The translations under genes were made by a program, and so were the position numbers. A model generated the notes under the pieces. It saw only the letters and a list, made by a program, of their open reading frames with translations, did no database searches and had not been told where the DNA came from. A stretch of 40,136 nt of DNA from NCBI GenBank assembly GCA_001767495.1, contig MELA01000131.1, positions 1 to 40,136 on the forward strand. The letters run 5' to 3'. The number at the start of each line of letters is the position of its first letter. Within the stretch, counting starts at the first letter, position 1. Positions 19,205-32,381 of the stretch are shown piece after piece. This stretch comes from Acidobacteria bacterium RIFCSPLOWO2_12_FULL_65_11. GTDB lineage: Bacteria > Acidobacteriota > Vicinamibacteria > Vicinamibacterales > CAVVIG01.

Positions 19205-19516
19205 CTACTCCACGGGCTCCGTGGTTTCGTCGGCCGCGATCCTGAGCGAGCGAAGGAAGCGGCGATCGTTGGTCGTCACTTCGAAGGTGCGCCGCGGCTG
19301 GACCTCGCGGGCAGGGCGCGCGGCAGCCGATGCCTTGGTCAGCGCCGCCGACTGCGAGCGGCTGACGAATCCGACGACGGCCTCGAGCGATACTTTCATC
19401 TCAAATCCCGCCGCGCGTGCCTTCTCGCGGCACGCCTCCACTTGCGGATTTTCTGCGACCGCGGCGGCAATCGCGTCGGCCAGCTCTCGCGCGAACCGAT
19501 TCACGACGTCGTCCAT
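19205..19516 (-). CDS. hypothetical protein
   Basis: 103 aa, Ala-rich, plausible coding composition. Confidence 0.45.
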   Translation of the reverse strand: MDDVVNRFARELADAIAAAVAENPQVEACREKARAAGFEMKVSLEAVVGFVSRSQSAALTKASAAARPAREVQPRRTFEVTTNDRRFLRSLRIAADETTEPVE

Positions 19517-19734
19517 CCTGCTTCCTCCCTCACGCCGCCGGGCCGGGAGCCGGGGCGCTTCCCAATCCGAAGCTGTCTACACCAGGGCGGTGAGCAGGGA
19601 TCGGGGGCCTGAGGTGTGCATCTAGAGTCTGAAAAACCCTTGTAGGTACGCGTGAGTCTAAAGCCGGAGACGCCGATCTGTCAAGGACTTACAGACACAC
19701 TTTCGCCAGACTCGGGTACAATCGCCCCCAATAT

Positions 19735-19766
19735 GAATTGTGGGATTGCAGGATTGCAGGGTTGAA
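19735..19766 (+). repeat. 8-bp variant of the GATTG repeat at the 5' end of the Dpp/Opp ATPase gene
   Basis: GAATTGTG GGATTGCA GGATTGCA GGGTTGAA. Confidence 0.65.
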
Positions 19767-20829
19767 GAACACTGATCCGGTCCTCGCCGTTGAACATCTG
19801 ACCACGGTGTTCGACCTTTCGACCGGACCGGCGCCCGCGGTCGACGCGGTGAGCTTCCAGATCCGCGCCGGCGAAACGCTCGGGCTGGTGGGGGAATCCG
19901 GCAGCGGCAAGTCGGTGACGGCGCTGTCGATCATGCGGCTCGTCGAACCGCCCGGACGCATCACAGGCGGCCGCGTTCGATTCAAGGGTCGCGATCTGCT
20001 GGCACTCGCCGAATCGGAGATGCGTGAGGTGCGCGGCGCAGACATCGCACTGATTTTCCAGGAGCCGATGACGGCGCTCAACCCGGTCTTCACGATCGGC
20101 GACCAGATTGCCGAGACGCTCGTCGTCCACGGCCGCTCGACGTGGCGCGCAGCGATGGTCCACGCGGTGGAGCTGCTCGAAGCGGTTCGCATCCCTGACG
20201 CACCGTCGCACCTCAACGACTACCCGCATCAGCTGTCAGGCGGGATGCGACAGAGAGTGCTCATCGCCATGGCGCTCGCCTGCAAGCCCTCGCTCGTCAT
20301 CGCCGACGAGCCAACCACGGCGCTCGACGTCACGATCCAGGCCCAGATTCTGGACTTGCTGCGCGAGATGAAATCGGCTTTCAACCTCTCGCTGCTGTTC
20401 ATCACGCACGATCTCGGCGTCATCGCCGAGACTGCCGACCGCGTCGCCATCATGTACGCCGGCCGCATCGTCGAGGAAGGTCCCGTCCGATCGATACTTC
20501 GCGACCCGAAGCATCCCTACACGCGGGGCCTGCTCGCGTCGATTCCTGGAGGCGTGCCGGGCGAGCGGCTGCGCGCGATTGAAGGATCGGTGCCCGCGCT
20601 TGGCGCCCTTCCGCCGGGCTGCGCCTTCAATCCACGGTGCCCCGATCGCTTCGAGCCGTGCACATCCGCGCCGCCGCCCGAGTACCCGGTCGACCCGAAT
20701 CATGGCGCGCGCTGTTATCTGTACGATCCAGGCACCAGCCACCGGCCTTCGCTCTCCGAGCTTCGGCCAGGCTCGCCGGAGCGCCAAAGGCGCGAAGGCG
20801 GCCAGCCGCCAGCCACTACTCGACGCTGA
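19762..20829 (+). CDS. dipeptide/oligopeptide ABC transporter ATP-binding protein (DppD/OppD-like)
   Basis: [54 protein letters not shown]-terminal Opp/Dpp Cys motif region; start uncertain (the long ORF begins at 19738 inside a repeat). Confidence 0.92.
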   Translation: MKNTDPVLAVEHLTTVFDLSTGPAPAVDAVSFQIRAGETLGLVGESGSGKSVTALSIMRLVEPPGRITGGRVRFKGRDLLALAESEMREVRGADIALIFQEPMTALNPVFTIGDQIAETLVVHGRSTWRAAMVHAVELLEAVRIPDAPSHLNDYPHQLSGGMRQRVLIAMALACKPSLVIADEPTTALDVTIQAQILDLLREMKSAFNLSLLFITHDLGVIAETADRVAIMYAGRIVEEGPVRSILRDPKHPYTRGLLASIPGGVPGERLRAIEGSVPALGALPPGCAFNPRCPDRFEPCTSAPPPEYPVDPNHGARCYLYDPGTSHRPSLSELRPGSPERQRREGGQPPATTRR

Positions 20830-21707
20830 TGCCCCTGGTTGAAGTCTCGCATCTCGTCAAGCACTTCCATCGCGGCACGCGACTCTTCAGCGCCGGCACG
20901 CTCGTCAAAGCCGTCGACGATGTGAGCTTCAGCATTGAGGAAGGCGAGACGTTCGGACTGGTGGGTGAATCGGGCAGCGGCAAGACGACGATGGGGCGTT
21001 GCATCCTACGGCTCGTCGAGCCGACATCGGGCGACGTGAGGTTTCGCGGAGAGAACGTGCTCGCGTTCTCCAAGCCGCGCCTTCGCGCAACGCGGCGCCA
21101 GATGCAGATCGTCTTTCAGGATCCCTACTCCTCGCTCAATCCGCGGATGCGGGCCCGCCAGATCGTCGAGGAGCCGCTCATCATTCACGGGCTCGGGAAT
21201 CGGACAACGCGGCGCGAGCGGGTCGCGGAGCTCTTTCGTCTGGTCGGCCTTGATCCGGCGCATCTCGATCGATACCCACACCAGTTCAGTGGCGGCCAGC
21301 GTCAGCGCATTGGGCTGGCGCGGGCGATTGCGCTCAACCCCTCGTTTGTCATCCTTGACGAGCCGGTCTCCTCCCTGGACGTGTCGGTGCAGGCGCAGGT
21401 GGTCAATCTGCTGATGGATCTTCAGCAGCAGTTGAAGCTCACGTATCTCTTCATCGCGCACGACCTGCGGCTGGTCGAACATATCTGCAACCGCGTCGCG
21501 GTGATGTATCTGGGAAAGATCGTCGAGCTCGCCCCGACGCAGGCGTTATTCGCCGCGCCGCAGCATCCGTACACGCGCGCGCTCCTGTCAGCCATCCCGG
21601 TCGTCGATCCCGACGCCCCGCGGCAGCGAATCACACTCGATCCGGCGCTCGTTAATCGAGACGCCGTGCTGCGAGAAATCTCGCCGCAACACTTCGCGGC
21701 GGTGTAA
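20829..21707 (+). CDS. dipeptide/oligopeptide ABC transporter ATP-binding protein (DppF/OppF-like)
   Basis: [68 protein letters not shown] overlap with the upstream gene. Confidence 0.93.
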   Translation: MPLVEVSHLVKHFHRGTRLFSAGTLVKAVDDVSFSIEEGETFGLVGESGSGKTTMGRCILRLVEPTSGDVRFRGENVLAFSKPRLRATRRQMQIVFQDPYSSLNPRMRARQIVEEPLIIHGLGNRTTRRERVAELFRLVGLDPAHLDRYPHQFSGGQRQRIGLARAIALNPSFVILDEPVSSLDVSVQAQVVNLLMDLQQQLKLTYLFIAHDLRLVEHICNRVAVMYLGKIVELAPTQALFAAPQHPYTRALLSAIPVVDPDAPRQRITLDPALVNRDAVLREISPQHFAAV

Positions 21708-21731
21708 TCGCCAGTCGCCAGTCCCCGGAGA

Positions 21732-22418
21732 CTACGCCGCCCGGCGTACGTCGTTTTCGACTTGTCCGTCGCGAATGTAAACGGTGCGGTAGGCGAAGGA
21801 GGCGACGTCAGCCTCGTGCGTGACGATGATGATCGTGTTGCCGGCCTTGTGGAGGCGCTCGAAGAGGTGCATGATTTCGGCGCCGGTCTTCGAGTCGAGA
21901 TTGCCGGTCGGCTCATCGGCGAGCAGGATCGACGGGTTGTTGACGAGCGCACGCGCGATGGCCACGCGCTGGCGCTGGCCGCCGGAGAGCTCGTTGGGAC
22001 GATGCGTCATGCGCGAGGTCAGCTCGACCTTGTCGATCGCGGCCTTCGCGCGCTCCTGCCGCTCTTTCGCGGGCACGCCGGCGTAGACCAGCGGCAGCTC
22101 GACGTTGTGCAGCGCCGTCGCGCGCGGTAGCAGATTGAAGGTCTGGAAGACGAAGCCGATCTCCTCGTTGCGAATCCGGGCCAGCTCGTTGTCGTTCATC
22201 TGGCCGACTTGCTTCCCGTTGAGCAGGTACGAGCCTTTGGTCGGCGTGTCGAGACAGCCAATGAGATTCATCAACGTCGACTTGCCCGACCCCGATGGCC
22301 CCATGATGGCGACGTACTCGCCGCGCTCCATCTGAATCGTGACGCCCCGGAGCGCGTGGATCTCCTCCGCGCCCATCACATACGTCTTCCAAAGGTCGAT
22401 GGTTTCGATGAGTGCCAT
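21732..22418 (-). CDS. MacB/LolD-type ABC transporter ATP-binding protein
   Basis: [74 protein letters not shown]. Confidence 0.95.
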   Translation of the reverse strand: MALIETIDLWKTYVMGAEEIHALRGVTIQMERGEYVAIMGPSGSGKSTLMNLIGCLDTPTKGSYLLNGKQVGQMNDNELARIRNEEIGFVFQTFNLLPRATALHNVELPLVYAGVPAKERQERAKAAIDKVELTSRMTHRPNELSGGQRQRVAIARALVNNPSILLADEPTGNLDSKTGAEIMHLFERLHKAGNTIIIVTHEADVASFAYRTVYIRDGQVENDVRRAA

Positions 22419-22510
22419 GGTCCTTAGAGTAGACGAGCCCCCGCCACAACACGTTCCCCAATCGGGCTCAAGCGCTTCAATCCCTCTTGTCTACCAACGC
22501 GAACCGACGC

Positions 22511-23128
22511 CTACTGACCGCGCGGAGCGGGTCTTGATAAGTACGCGTTCGAGGCCGCCTGGTCTTTGAGCGGCGTGACCTTGTCAGGATCGATACGAAC
22601 CATCAGATAGTCGATGTGATCGTCGATCCTGGTGAACCAGTGGCCCGTGCCCGCTGGAATGACCACGACGTCTCCCGTCTTGACCTGGTAGGCCACGCCG
22701 TTTCGAATATCCGATCCGTTGTTCCCCGGCCCGTTGAACTCGCGGACCGTCTGCAACGTCGCCGGACGCCGCTGCCGGTTGACGATATCCGGACCCAGGA
22801 CGAGCGTGGCCGAGCCGTCGATGACGTGGTAGACCTCGCTGACCTGATCGTGTTCGGCGACCGAGTCCGGCGCGGGGGCGTCCAGCTTCCCACGATGGAC
22901 CATGCCGATGCCGATGTGCGCCTTTCCAATCTCAATATCTCGCACCTGCTGATCGGTCAGTCTCTCCTCGATCGCCTTCTTCGTGTAGGCCTGCAGTTCG
23001 GAGACGGGGATGTGGTATCCGGGGCACATACTGCACGTCGGCTGCGGGTCGGTGGGGTTGATTCTCCCCTGTGCCAGCGCGGCGACCACACCGACCGCCA
23101 CGACCATTCCCACCAGGCTGTTCCTCAT
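22511..23128 (-). CDS. secreted cupin-domain protein
   Basis: EHDQVSEVYHVIDGSATLVLG ... VVIPAGTGHWFTRIDDHIDYLMVRI. Confidence 0.8.
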   Translation of the reverse strand: MRNSLVGMVVAVGVVAALAQGRINPTDPQPTCSMCPGYHIPVSELQAYTKKAIEERLTDQQVRDIEIGKAHIGIGMVHRGKLDAPAPDSVAEHDQVSEVYHVIDGSATLVLGPDIVNRQRRPATLQTVREFNGPGNNGSDIRNGVAYQVKTGDVVVIPAGTGHWFTRIDDHIDYLMVRIDPDKVTPLKDQAASNAYLSRPAPRGQ

Positions 23129-23138
23129 CTCTGCCTCC

Positions 23139-23163
23139 CGGGCTGGTGAAGCCCGCGCGCTAC
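23139..23163 (-). repeat. REP-like hairpin between the NHL and cupin genes
   Basis: cgggctggtgaagcccgcgcgctac; its TAG is the stop of the NHL gene. Confidence 0.55.
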
Positions 23164-24350
23164 GGCGTCGGAGGCCAGAGCACGCCCTGCACGGCTCTCG
23201 TGACCGGCCCCACGCCTTTGTAAAGGAAACGCTGCACGCGCGCGCCCGTATACGTCTCGGTCGCGTACAGGTTGCCCCGCGAGTCGGTATCCAGGTTATG
23301 GACGCCGAAGAACTGCCCAGGCTGCCGTCCTCCGTCACCGAAGCCCGTCAGGACTTCGAGCGTGCTGCGCAGGACGATGCTAACCTTCTCGTCCACGCCG
23401 TTGGCCATGTAAATGTAGGTCTGCTGCGGGTCTCTCGAGAAGGTCATGTCCCAGACCGAACCGGACCGAAGCGTCCGGTTGTCGAAAAACGCCTCCTTCA
23501 CGAACGTGCCGTCTGTTCGGAAGACCTGAACACGATCGTTCACCCGGTCGCACACGTAGACCAAGCCGTCCTTCGAGACAATCGTGCAGTGCACGGTGTT
23601 GAAATGCCTCGATGGCGCCGCGTCAGGACTGTACGGCGGAACCGGCGAGTCGTCCGGTTTGCTGCCGTACGCGCCCCAGTGCCGCTTGTACTGGCCAGTC
23701 TCCCTATCGAGCACGACGATCCGGCGGTTGCCATAGCCGTCGGCGATATAGACTTCGTTCGCGGAGGGATCCTCGTAGATCTTCGCGGGCCGCCAGAAGT
23801 TTTCGAGGTCGTTGCTCCCGTTATGCGTGCCCTGACGGCCTATCTGCAGGAGGAACCTCCCGGTCCGGTCGAATTTCAGGATCTGCGTGTCCGTGTTTCC
23901 GTTTCCGCCAATCCAGACATTGCCCCTGGAATCGACCGTGATGCCATGGTTGCTCTCCGGCCACTGGTAGCCTGCTCCCGGACCGCCCCAGGAGCCGACG
24001 AGGTTGCCGGCCTGATCGAATTCCAGAACGGGAGGGGCGACTTTGCAGCACACGCCGATCGGCGGCGTGAACTCGGCGGCCTTCAAGTTGTCTTCCACCG
24101 TCTGCGGTCGATGGATGATCCAGACGTGATCCTGGGCATCGACCGACAGGCCAATCGTCGATCCGAGGACCCAGTGATTCGGCAGCGGCTTGGGCCAGAA
24201 CGGATCCACTTCGAAGATCGGGGCCCCAGCCGGTGCACGGGCCTGCGTGAGCAGGCTGGACGGGGATGCTGTGGCGAGCGGCGCGTGCGGTATGCAGAGC
24301 ACGCCAGCGAGCGCGACCAGGATCAAGCCGACAGAACGTGCAGGGTTCAT
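23160..24350 (-). CDS. NHL-repeat beta-propeller protein (peptidyl-alpha-hydroxyglycine alpha-amidating lyase-like)
   Basis: Repeated NHL-like blades: GITVDSRGNVWIGGNGNTDTQILKFDRTGRFLLQIG, NEVYIADGYGNRRIVVLDRETGQYKRHWGAYG. Confidence 0.8.
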   Translation of the reverse strand: MNPARSVGLILVALAGVLCIPHAPLATASPSSLLTQARAPAGAPIFEVDPFWPKPLPNHWVLGSTIGLSVDAQDHVWIIHRPQTVEDNLKAAEFTPPIGVCCKVAPPVLEFDQAGNLVGSWGGPGAGYQWPESNHGITVDSRGNVWIGGNGNTDTQILKFDRTGRFLLQIGRQGTHNGSNDLENFWRPAKIYEDPSANEVYIADGYGNRRIVVLDRETGQYKRHWGAYGSKPDDSPVPPYSPDAAPSRHFNTVHCTIVSKDGLVYVCDRVNDRVQVFRTDGTFVKEAFFDNRTLRSGSVWDMTFSRDPQQTYIYMANGVDEKVSIVLRSTLEVLTGFGDGGRQPGQFFGVHNLDTDSRGNLYATETYTGARVQRFLYKGVGPVTRAVQGVLWPPTP

Positions 24351-24388
24351 CGCTCCCTCCCCGTTAGTTCGTCCCACGAGACTGCTGA

Positions 24389-26428
<2,040 letters not shown>

Positions 26429-26449
26429 CCGGCCGATTCTATGCCATTT

Positions 26450-26504
26450 GTAGGCCGGGTCCTTTCGGACCCGGCTGAAGGCGGGTCCAAAAGGACCGCC
26501 CTAC
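26450..26504. repeat. double hairpin repeat between acsA and the TPR gene
   Basis: gtaggCCGGGTCCtttcGGACCCGGctgaagGCGGGTCCaaaaGGACCGCcctac; contains the TAG stop of the TPR gene. Confidence 0.75.
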
Positions 26505-27595
26505 GCGCCACCCAATGCCGCGAGCCTGGCCCGCACGCGTGCCACCAGATCGGCATGCGTGACCGCGCCCAGCTTGAGGAACGCGCGATAGTGCTCGATG
26601 GCCATGGACACCTCGCCGGCTTCGTCGGCCACCAGGGCGAGGTTATAGTGCGCGCCGGGGCTGCGGGCGTCGACGCTCACGGCGCGCAGCAGCAAGTCTC
26701 GCGCGTCCGCGCCTCGGCCGCCGGCCTTCTGCACGAGGGCGAGGTTGACGATCGACTCGACATTGCGCGGATCGGCGGCGAGCGCGACGCGAAATTCGGC
26801 CGCGGCCGCGTCGAGCCGGTTCGACCCCATCAGGGCGACGCCGAGATTGTTGTGCGCCCGGACGTACTTGGGGTCGATCTCGATCGCCCTCTGGAATTCC
26901 CTGATGGCCTGGTCGAGCTGACCGCGCTCTCGATAGACCAGTCCCACGTTGTTGTGGACTTCTGCGCTCGAATCGTTCTGATCGAGGAGCACGCGGTACT
27001 GCGTAAGCGCGTTGTCGAAGTCGCTGATGCGCTGGTAGTACAACGCGAGACCGAAATGATCCGTCGGTGGCGCTGTAGGGCCGGGTGCCGGCGTGGACGC
27101 CGCGGGTACGTCGGGCTCGCGCGGGACGGGCGACCGCGGTGTGGACGCGCGCGGCGGCGGCACAGGCGCGCTCGGCACCTGCGGGGACCGGCGGGTGGTC
27201 GGCGCCGTGGTCGAGGGAGATTCAGGAGTCGCCGATGGCGTGGCTACCGGCAGCGGGGACGCAGGCTGCGTCGTCTCGGGCCGCGCCGGTTCGACGACCG
27301 TCGTCGAAGGGACCGTCGGCGGCGGCGGCGGGGCAGACGCCGTGCGCTGGGCGGCCGGACGCCCGGGCGGCGCGGGCGAAAAGATCGCGACGATGACCCA
27401 CAGCCCGACAAAACCGAGCGCGACGGCGATGCCCGCGTAGGCGATGAGCCTGTTCGGTGTGAGACCGCCCGATCCGGCTCGTCGCCGGTAGCCGAGCGTA
27501 GCGAGCACTCGATCGGTTCGCGCCGTCTGCGCGGACGGGTCGTCGTACTCGCGCGCCGCCGAGCGGCGTCTGAGCGCATCCAGAATCAGGCTCAC
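26501..27595 (-). CDS. TPR-repeat protein, MshN-like
   Basis: N-terminal TM, Pro-rich linker, several TPR units (AEVHNNVGLVYRERGQLDQAIREFQRAIEIDPKYVRAHNNLGVAL); coupled to an MshM-like gene. Confidence 0.8.
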   Translation of the reverse strand: MSLILDALRRRSAAREYDDPSAQTARTDRVLATLGYRRRAGSGGLTPNRLIAYAGIAVALGFVGLWVIVAIFSPAPPGRPAAQRTASAPPPPPTVPSTTVVEPARPETTQPASPLPVATPSATPESPSTTAPTTRRSPQVPSAPVPPPRASTPRSPVPREPDVPAASTPAPGPTAPPTDHFGLALYYQRISDFDNALTQYRVLLDQNDSSAEVHNNVGLVYRERGQLDQAIREFQRAIEIDPKYVRAHNNLGVALMGSNRLDAAAAEFRVALAADPRNVESIVNLALVQKAGGRGADARDLLLRAVSVDARSPGAHYNLALVADEAGEVSMAIEHYRAFLKLGAVTHADLVARVRARLAALGGA

Positions 27596-28968
27596 GGTTC
27601 GGTTTGAGCTCGCGCCTCTGTCACGGCCACGGCGGGCGTCGCAGCAACGCCCGCCGCAAGAGCGGCGTCGACGACGCGGGCACCGGCGCCAGGCGCCGCG
27701 GCATTGATCCGCTCGGCGTCCCGTCCGGCGATCTCGGCATCAGTGTATGCCCCAACGAGCACGCGGTGCCAGCGGCCGTCGGGCCCCAGGTCGACATCAG
27801 CCCGGTAGACCGCGTAGCCGGAGGCTTCGAGCCACGTCGTCAGCGCACGCGCGTCGGCGTCTGATGTCGGAGCCGACGCCGGGTACGAGCCCATCAGAAT
27901 GGTCAGCGTCGCCTCGGAGGGAAGACGGCGATCGGCCGCAGGCGCCACGGTGGTCGCCGTCAACACGCGATCCACCTTGGCGGTTCCGCTTGCCGCCTGC
28001 ACCGCGCTCGTCCCGAAGCGCTGATAGAAGTACGCCGTGGCGCCGACGGCCGCCCCCGACGCGAGCAGCACGGTGGCGGCCGGGGCGGCGAGCGACAGCA
28101 TCCGACGCCGCCACCGGGCCTTGGACCACGCCGGCACGCGCAGATCCAGACTCTCGGCCGCGTGCCTCACCATCTCCGGCGTGATCCGGTCTGCATGGAC
28201 CGAGAACCCCGCCAGCAGCGCCCGATCGCAGATGAGGTTGATCAACCGCGGGATGCCGCCCGAGAGCCGATGCACCTCGCCGAGGGCCTTGGGGGCGAAG
28301 CTGACCGCGGCGGACCCACCGGCGATCGTCAACCGGTGGACGACGTAAGCCGCCACCGCCTCGCGGTCGAGCGGCTTGAGTTCGTAGCGAATCGAGATTC
28401 GCTGATCGAGCTGCCTCAGGTCCGGCGATCGCAGCACGGTCTGGAGATCCAGCTGGCCAACGAGAATGATCTGGAGCAGCTTCTCTTTGTCAGTCTCGAG
28501 ATTCGACAAAATCCTGATCTGTTCGAGGACCCGGAGCGGCAGGTGCTGCGCCTCGTCGATAATGAGCACCGCGCTCGCCTTGAGCGGGATCAGGCTGAGG
28601 AGAAAATCGTACAGGACGTCGATCAGATCCTGCTTGCTGACGCCGGCGAGCCGTCCCGACTTGATCTCCTCGCGCGAGACGACGCCAAAGTCCTGCAGGA
28701 TGCGCTTCAGCAGGTCCTCTTCGGAGAGAAAAGGGTTCAACACGAGCGCGGTGAACGTCGCCCGATCGATCTGCTCGAGGAGCGCCCGGCACAGCGTCGT
28801 CTTGCCGGTCCCGATGTCGCCGGTGACCACGGCGAAGCCTTCGCGGCGGCGGATGGCGTACTGCAGCAGATCGAACGCGTTCGCGTGGCACTGGCTGCGA
28901 TAGAGATACTTCGGATCCGGTGTCAGGCTGAAGGGCTTCTCGGCGAATCCGTAATAGCGTTCGTACAT
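27592..28968 (-). CDS. ExeA/MshM-like AAA ATPase with C-terminal SPOR-like domain
   Basis: MYERYYGFAEKPFSLTPDPKYLYRS; GDIGTGKTTLCRALLEQ; C-terminal LTILMGSYPASAP...RWHRVLVGAYTDAEIAGRDAERI. Confidence 0.88.
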   Translation of the reverse strand: MYERYYGFAEKPFSLTPDPKYLYRSQCHANAFDLLQYAIRRREGFAVVTGDIGTGKTTLCRALLEQIDRATFTALVLNPFLSEEDLLKRILQDFGVVSREEIKSGRLAGVSKQDLIDVLYDFLLSLIPLKASAVLIIDEAQHLPLRVLEQIRILSNLETDKEKLLQIILVGQLDLQTVLRSPDLRQLDQRISIRYELKPLDREAVAAYVVHRLTIAGGSAAVSFAPKALGEVHRLSGGIPRLINLICDRALLAGFSVHADRITPEMVRHAAESLDLRVPAWSKARWRRRMLSLAAPAATVLLASGAAVGATAYFYQRFGTSAVQAASGTAKVDRVLTATTVAPAADRRLPSEATLTILMGSYPASAPTSDADARALTTWLEASGYAVYRADVDLGPDGRWHRVLVGAYTDAEIAGRDAERINAAAPGAGARVVDAALAAGVAATPAVAVTEARAQTEP

Positions 28969-28977
28969 ATCTTGTTC

Positions 28978-29027
28978 GTCCGCCTAAAGGCGGACACTAC
29001 AAATGACCGCCTACAGGCGGACACTAC
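28978..29027 (-). repeat. tandem pair of REP-like repeats
   Basis: gtccgcctaaaggcggacactac (28978-29000) and ccgcctacaggcggacactac (29007-29027). Confidence 0.8.
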
Positions 29028-29045
29028 GAATGAACAATGCCCCCA

Positions 29046-30299
29046 TCACGGCGCGACGATCCTCGGGGTTAACAAAATCAGCACGGCGACGCGGGCGCGC
29101 GTCGCGGGCGTGTTTCGACCGAACCAGCCGCTTCGTGCGGCAATCGCGCGCTCGCGCGTGAACCCGGAGATGACGAGCGTCTCGCCGCTGGCCACTCGCG
29201 CCAGTGTGTCGGCCTCGTGAATCGCGCGACGCTCGACCGCCTGGCTGTCGCTCGCAGGCGCTCGGCTCGCCACGATGGGACTGAGGCTCAGCATCACCAC
29301 GCCGTCAGAGGAAATATGCGGCGTCACGCTCAATACCAATCCCTCGGTCGGTGCGCCGCCTGCACCCTCACGCGGGGACGCCTCGGTCGACACCGAGCGG
29401 ACAATCGCCGGCTCGTTGTTCAAGGCGAGCAGCCTCGGGTTGGCCACCACCGACACCCTGCCCTGCGCGCCAAGCGCCGCCATGAACGCCGCAGCGTCGG
29501 TGACGCGCAGACCCGCGCGTTCGGCCCGCGTGCCGGCGGGCCGATTCTGTCCCGCACCCGACACGGTTCGCGCCAGCGCGTCCCAGTCGAGCGCCCGTGC
29601 GCTCTCGTCGGTCAGCTCGACCTCAACCACGCGCGCGTCGATCTCCACCTGCCGGTGGACGCGGTCCTGCACCGCATCGAGGTACTCGGCGACACGGTCC
29701 AGGCGCTCCGGAAAGTCGGTCACCTGCAGCAGCCCCGCCTTGCGGTCCACGTTGAACGTGGCGCGCTCCGAGAGGAGGCCCTGGACGCCTCTGGCCAGAT
29801 CGGCAAACACGTCGGCTCGTGTCGCGCTCGCCACGCTCGCCGAGGCGGCGGTCCCAGGGCTCCCGACATCGCCGCCAATGGTCGAGGTTCCGGTGCGCTC
29901 GGTCGCGATGTAATTGATGTCGAACATCCGCGTCGTCTGCGCGCGCGGAAACACGCGCACCAGGCCGAGGTCGGCCCGATAGTCGAAGCCGAGCGGCGCG
30001 AGCACCAGCTCGAGCGCCTGACGAATGGTGACGTTCCGGAGCTCGCCGATGAACGACCCCGAGATGGCCGGATCGGGGACGATGCTGAGGGTCGTGCCGC
30101 GGACGATGAGCAGCAGCAGATCCTTGACGGCGATCGGCTGCGCGAAGCTCAGCGTGAGCGTGCGGTTATCGAGGTTGGCCGCCGGTCCCCGCTCGTCGAG
30201 CTGCGTCAGCGGCAGGGTCGGCAATTGGCCGGGCGGCGGCGCCTGCGCAAAGGCCGCCGACGGAGCGACGCTCAGGGCGAAGAGAAACACCCATTTCAC
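29046..30299 (-). CDS. secretin (MshL/PilQ/GspD-like) with STN-like N-terminal domain
   Basis: VKDLLLLIVRGTTLSIVPDPAISGSFIGELRNVTIRQALELVLAPLGFDY; secretin C-terminal VEIDARVVEVELTDE...LALNNEPAIVRSV...SGETLVISGF...VLILLTPRIV. Confidence 0.88.
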   Translation of the reverse strand: MKWVFLFALSVAPSAAFAQAPPPGQLPTLPLTQLDERGPAANLDNRTLTLSFAQPIAVKDLLLLIVRGTTLSIVPDPAISGSFIGELRNVTIRQALELVLAPLGFDYRADLGLVRVFPRAQTTRMFDINYIATERTGTSTIGGDVGSPGTAASASVASATRADVFADLARGVQGLLSERATFNVDRKAGLLQVTDFPERLDRVAEYLDAVQDRVHRQVEIDARVVEVELTDESARALDWDALARTVSGAGQNRPAGTRAERAGLRVTDAAAFMAALGAQGRVSVVANPRLLALNNEPAIVRSVSTEASPREGAGGAPTEGLVLSVTPHISSDGVVMLSLSPIVASRAPASDSQAVERRAIHEADTLARVASGETLVISGFTRERAIAARSGWFGRNTPATRARVAVLILLTPRIVAP

Positions 30300-30386
30300 G
30301 TCCTAGATTTCGGTCTGAGGAAGGAATGTCGATAGCTGCGCGTCGGTGAGACAACGCGTGCAGCCGCGCGCAATGCTACAACGTAC

Positions 30387-30410
30387 GTAGTGTCCGCCTT
30401 CAGGCGGACC
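30387..30410 (+). repeat. REP-like palindromic repeat 3' of ino1
   Basis: gtagtgtccgccttcaggcggacc. Confidence 0.75.
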
Positions 30411-30411
30411 G

Positions 30412-31725
<1,314 letters not shown>

Positions 31726-31743
31726 GAAGGGGAACTATATCAA

Positions 31744-31764
31744 CAATCAGCAATCGTCAATGCG
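31744..31764 (+). repeat. three CAATCNN heptads
   Basis: CAATCAG CAATCGT CAATGCG. Confidence 0.7.
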
Positions 31765-31786
31765 AGCGCTGTAAACTGTATCCCTG

Positions 31787-32374
31787 ATGGCGCTGAACCC
31801 CTTCGCGCTCGGCCGGGGCCTAGCGCGGCGCGGCGACTCCTATATGCTGCTCGTCGGCATGACCGGCGTGAAGATGGGCGACCGGCTGGTTCAGGTAGGC
31901 TGCGCGCACGGCGGACGGCTCGGCGCGGTCGCGAGCAGGGTGGGATTGTCAGGCCAGGCGGTGGCGGTCGTGCCCGACGAGGGATCGGCCGCCCGCGCGC
32001 GCAAGGGCGCCGCCCAGGCCGGTGCGCTCGTCGAGGTCGAAATCGGCCCGCCGACCCGACTGCCGCTCGCCGACCAGGCCTTCGACGTCGCCGTCGTCGA
32101 CGACACGGGCGGGCTGGTGGGCGCGGCACCGCCCGCGGATCGGCTCGCCGTCGCCCGCGAGCTTCAGCGAGTCCTGCGGCCCGGCGGACGCGTCGTGCTG
32201 ATTGGCGCCGCTCCGCGCGCCGGTTTGAGCGCGCTCCTGACGCGCGCGCCCGCTCATCCGCCCTTTGTTGCATCCGAGGAAGCCCGTACGACGCTGATGA
32301 GCACATTCCGAGCCGTACGCACGCTCGCGGAACGCGAAGGCCTCGTGTTCGTCGAAGGGATCAAGCCGCGGTGA
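31787..32374 (+). CDS. class I SAM-dependent methyltransferase-like protein
   Basis: GDRLVQVGCAHGGRLGAVASRVG...ADQAFDVAVVDD...ELQRVLRPGGRVVLIG. Confidence 0.75.
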   Translation: MALNPFALGRGLARRGDSYMLLVGMTGVKMGDRLVQVGCAHGGRLGAVASRVGLSGQAVAVVPDEGSAARARKGAAQAGALVEVEIGPPTRLPLADQAFDVAVVDDTGGLVGAAPPADRLAVARELQRVLRPGGRVVLIGAAPRAGLSALLTRAPAHPPFVASEEARTTLMSTFRAVRTLAEREGLVFVEGIKPR

Positions 32375-32381
32375 GGCCCAG

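Noticed and set aside
21709-21725. CGCCAGTCGCCAGTCCCCGG as another heptad array
   Set aside because: Only two 7-bp units; too short to separate from chance, though it may belong with the heptad repeats.
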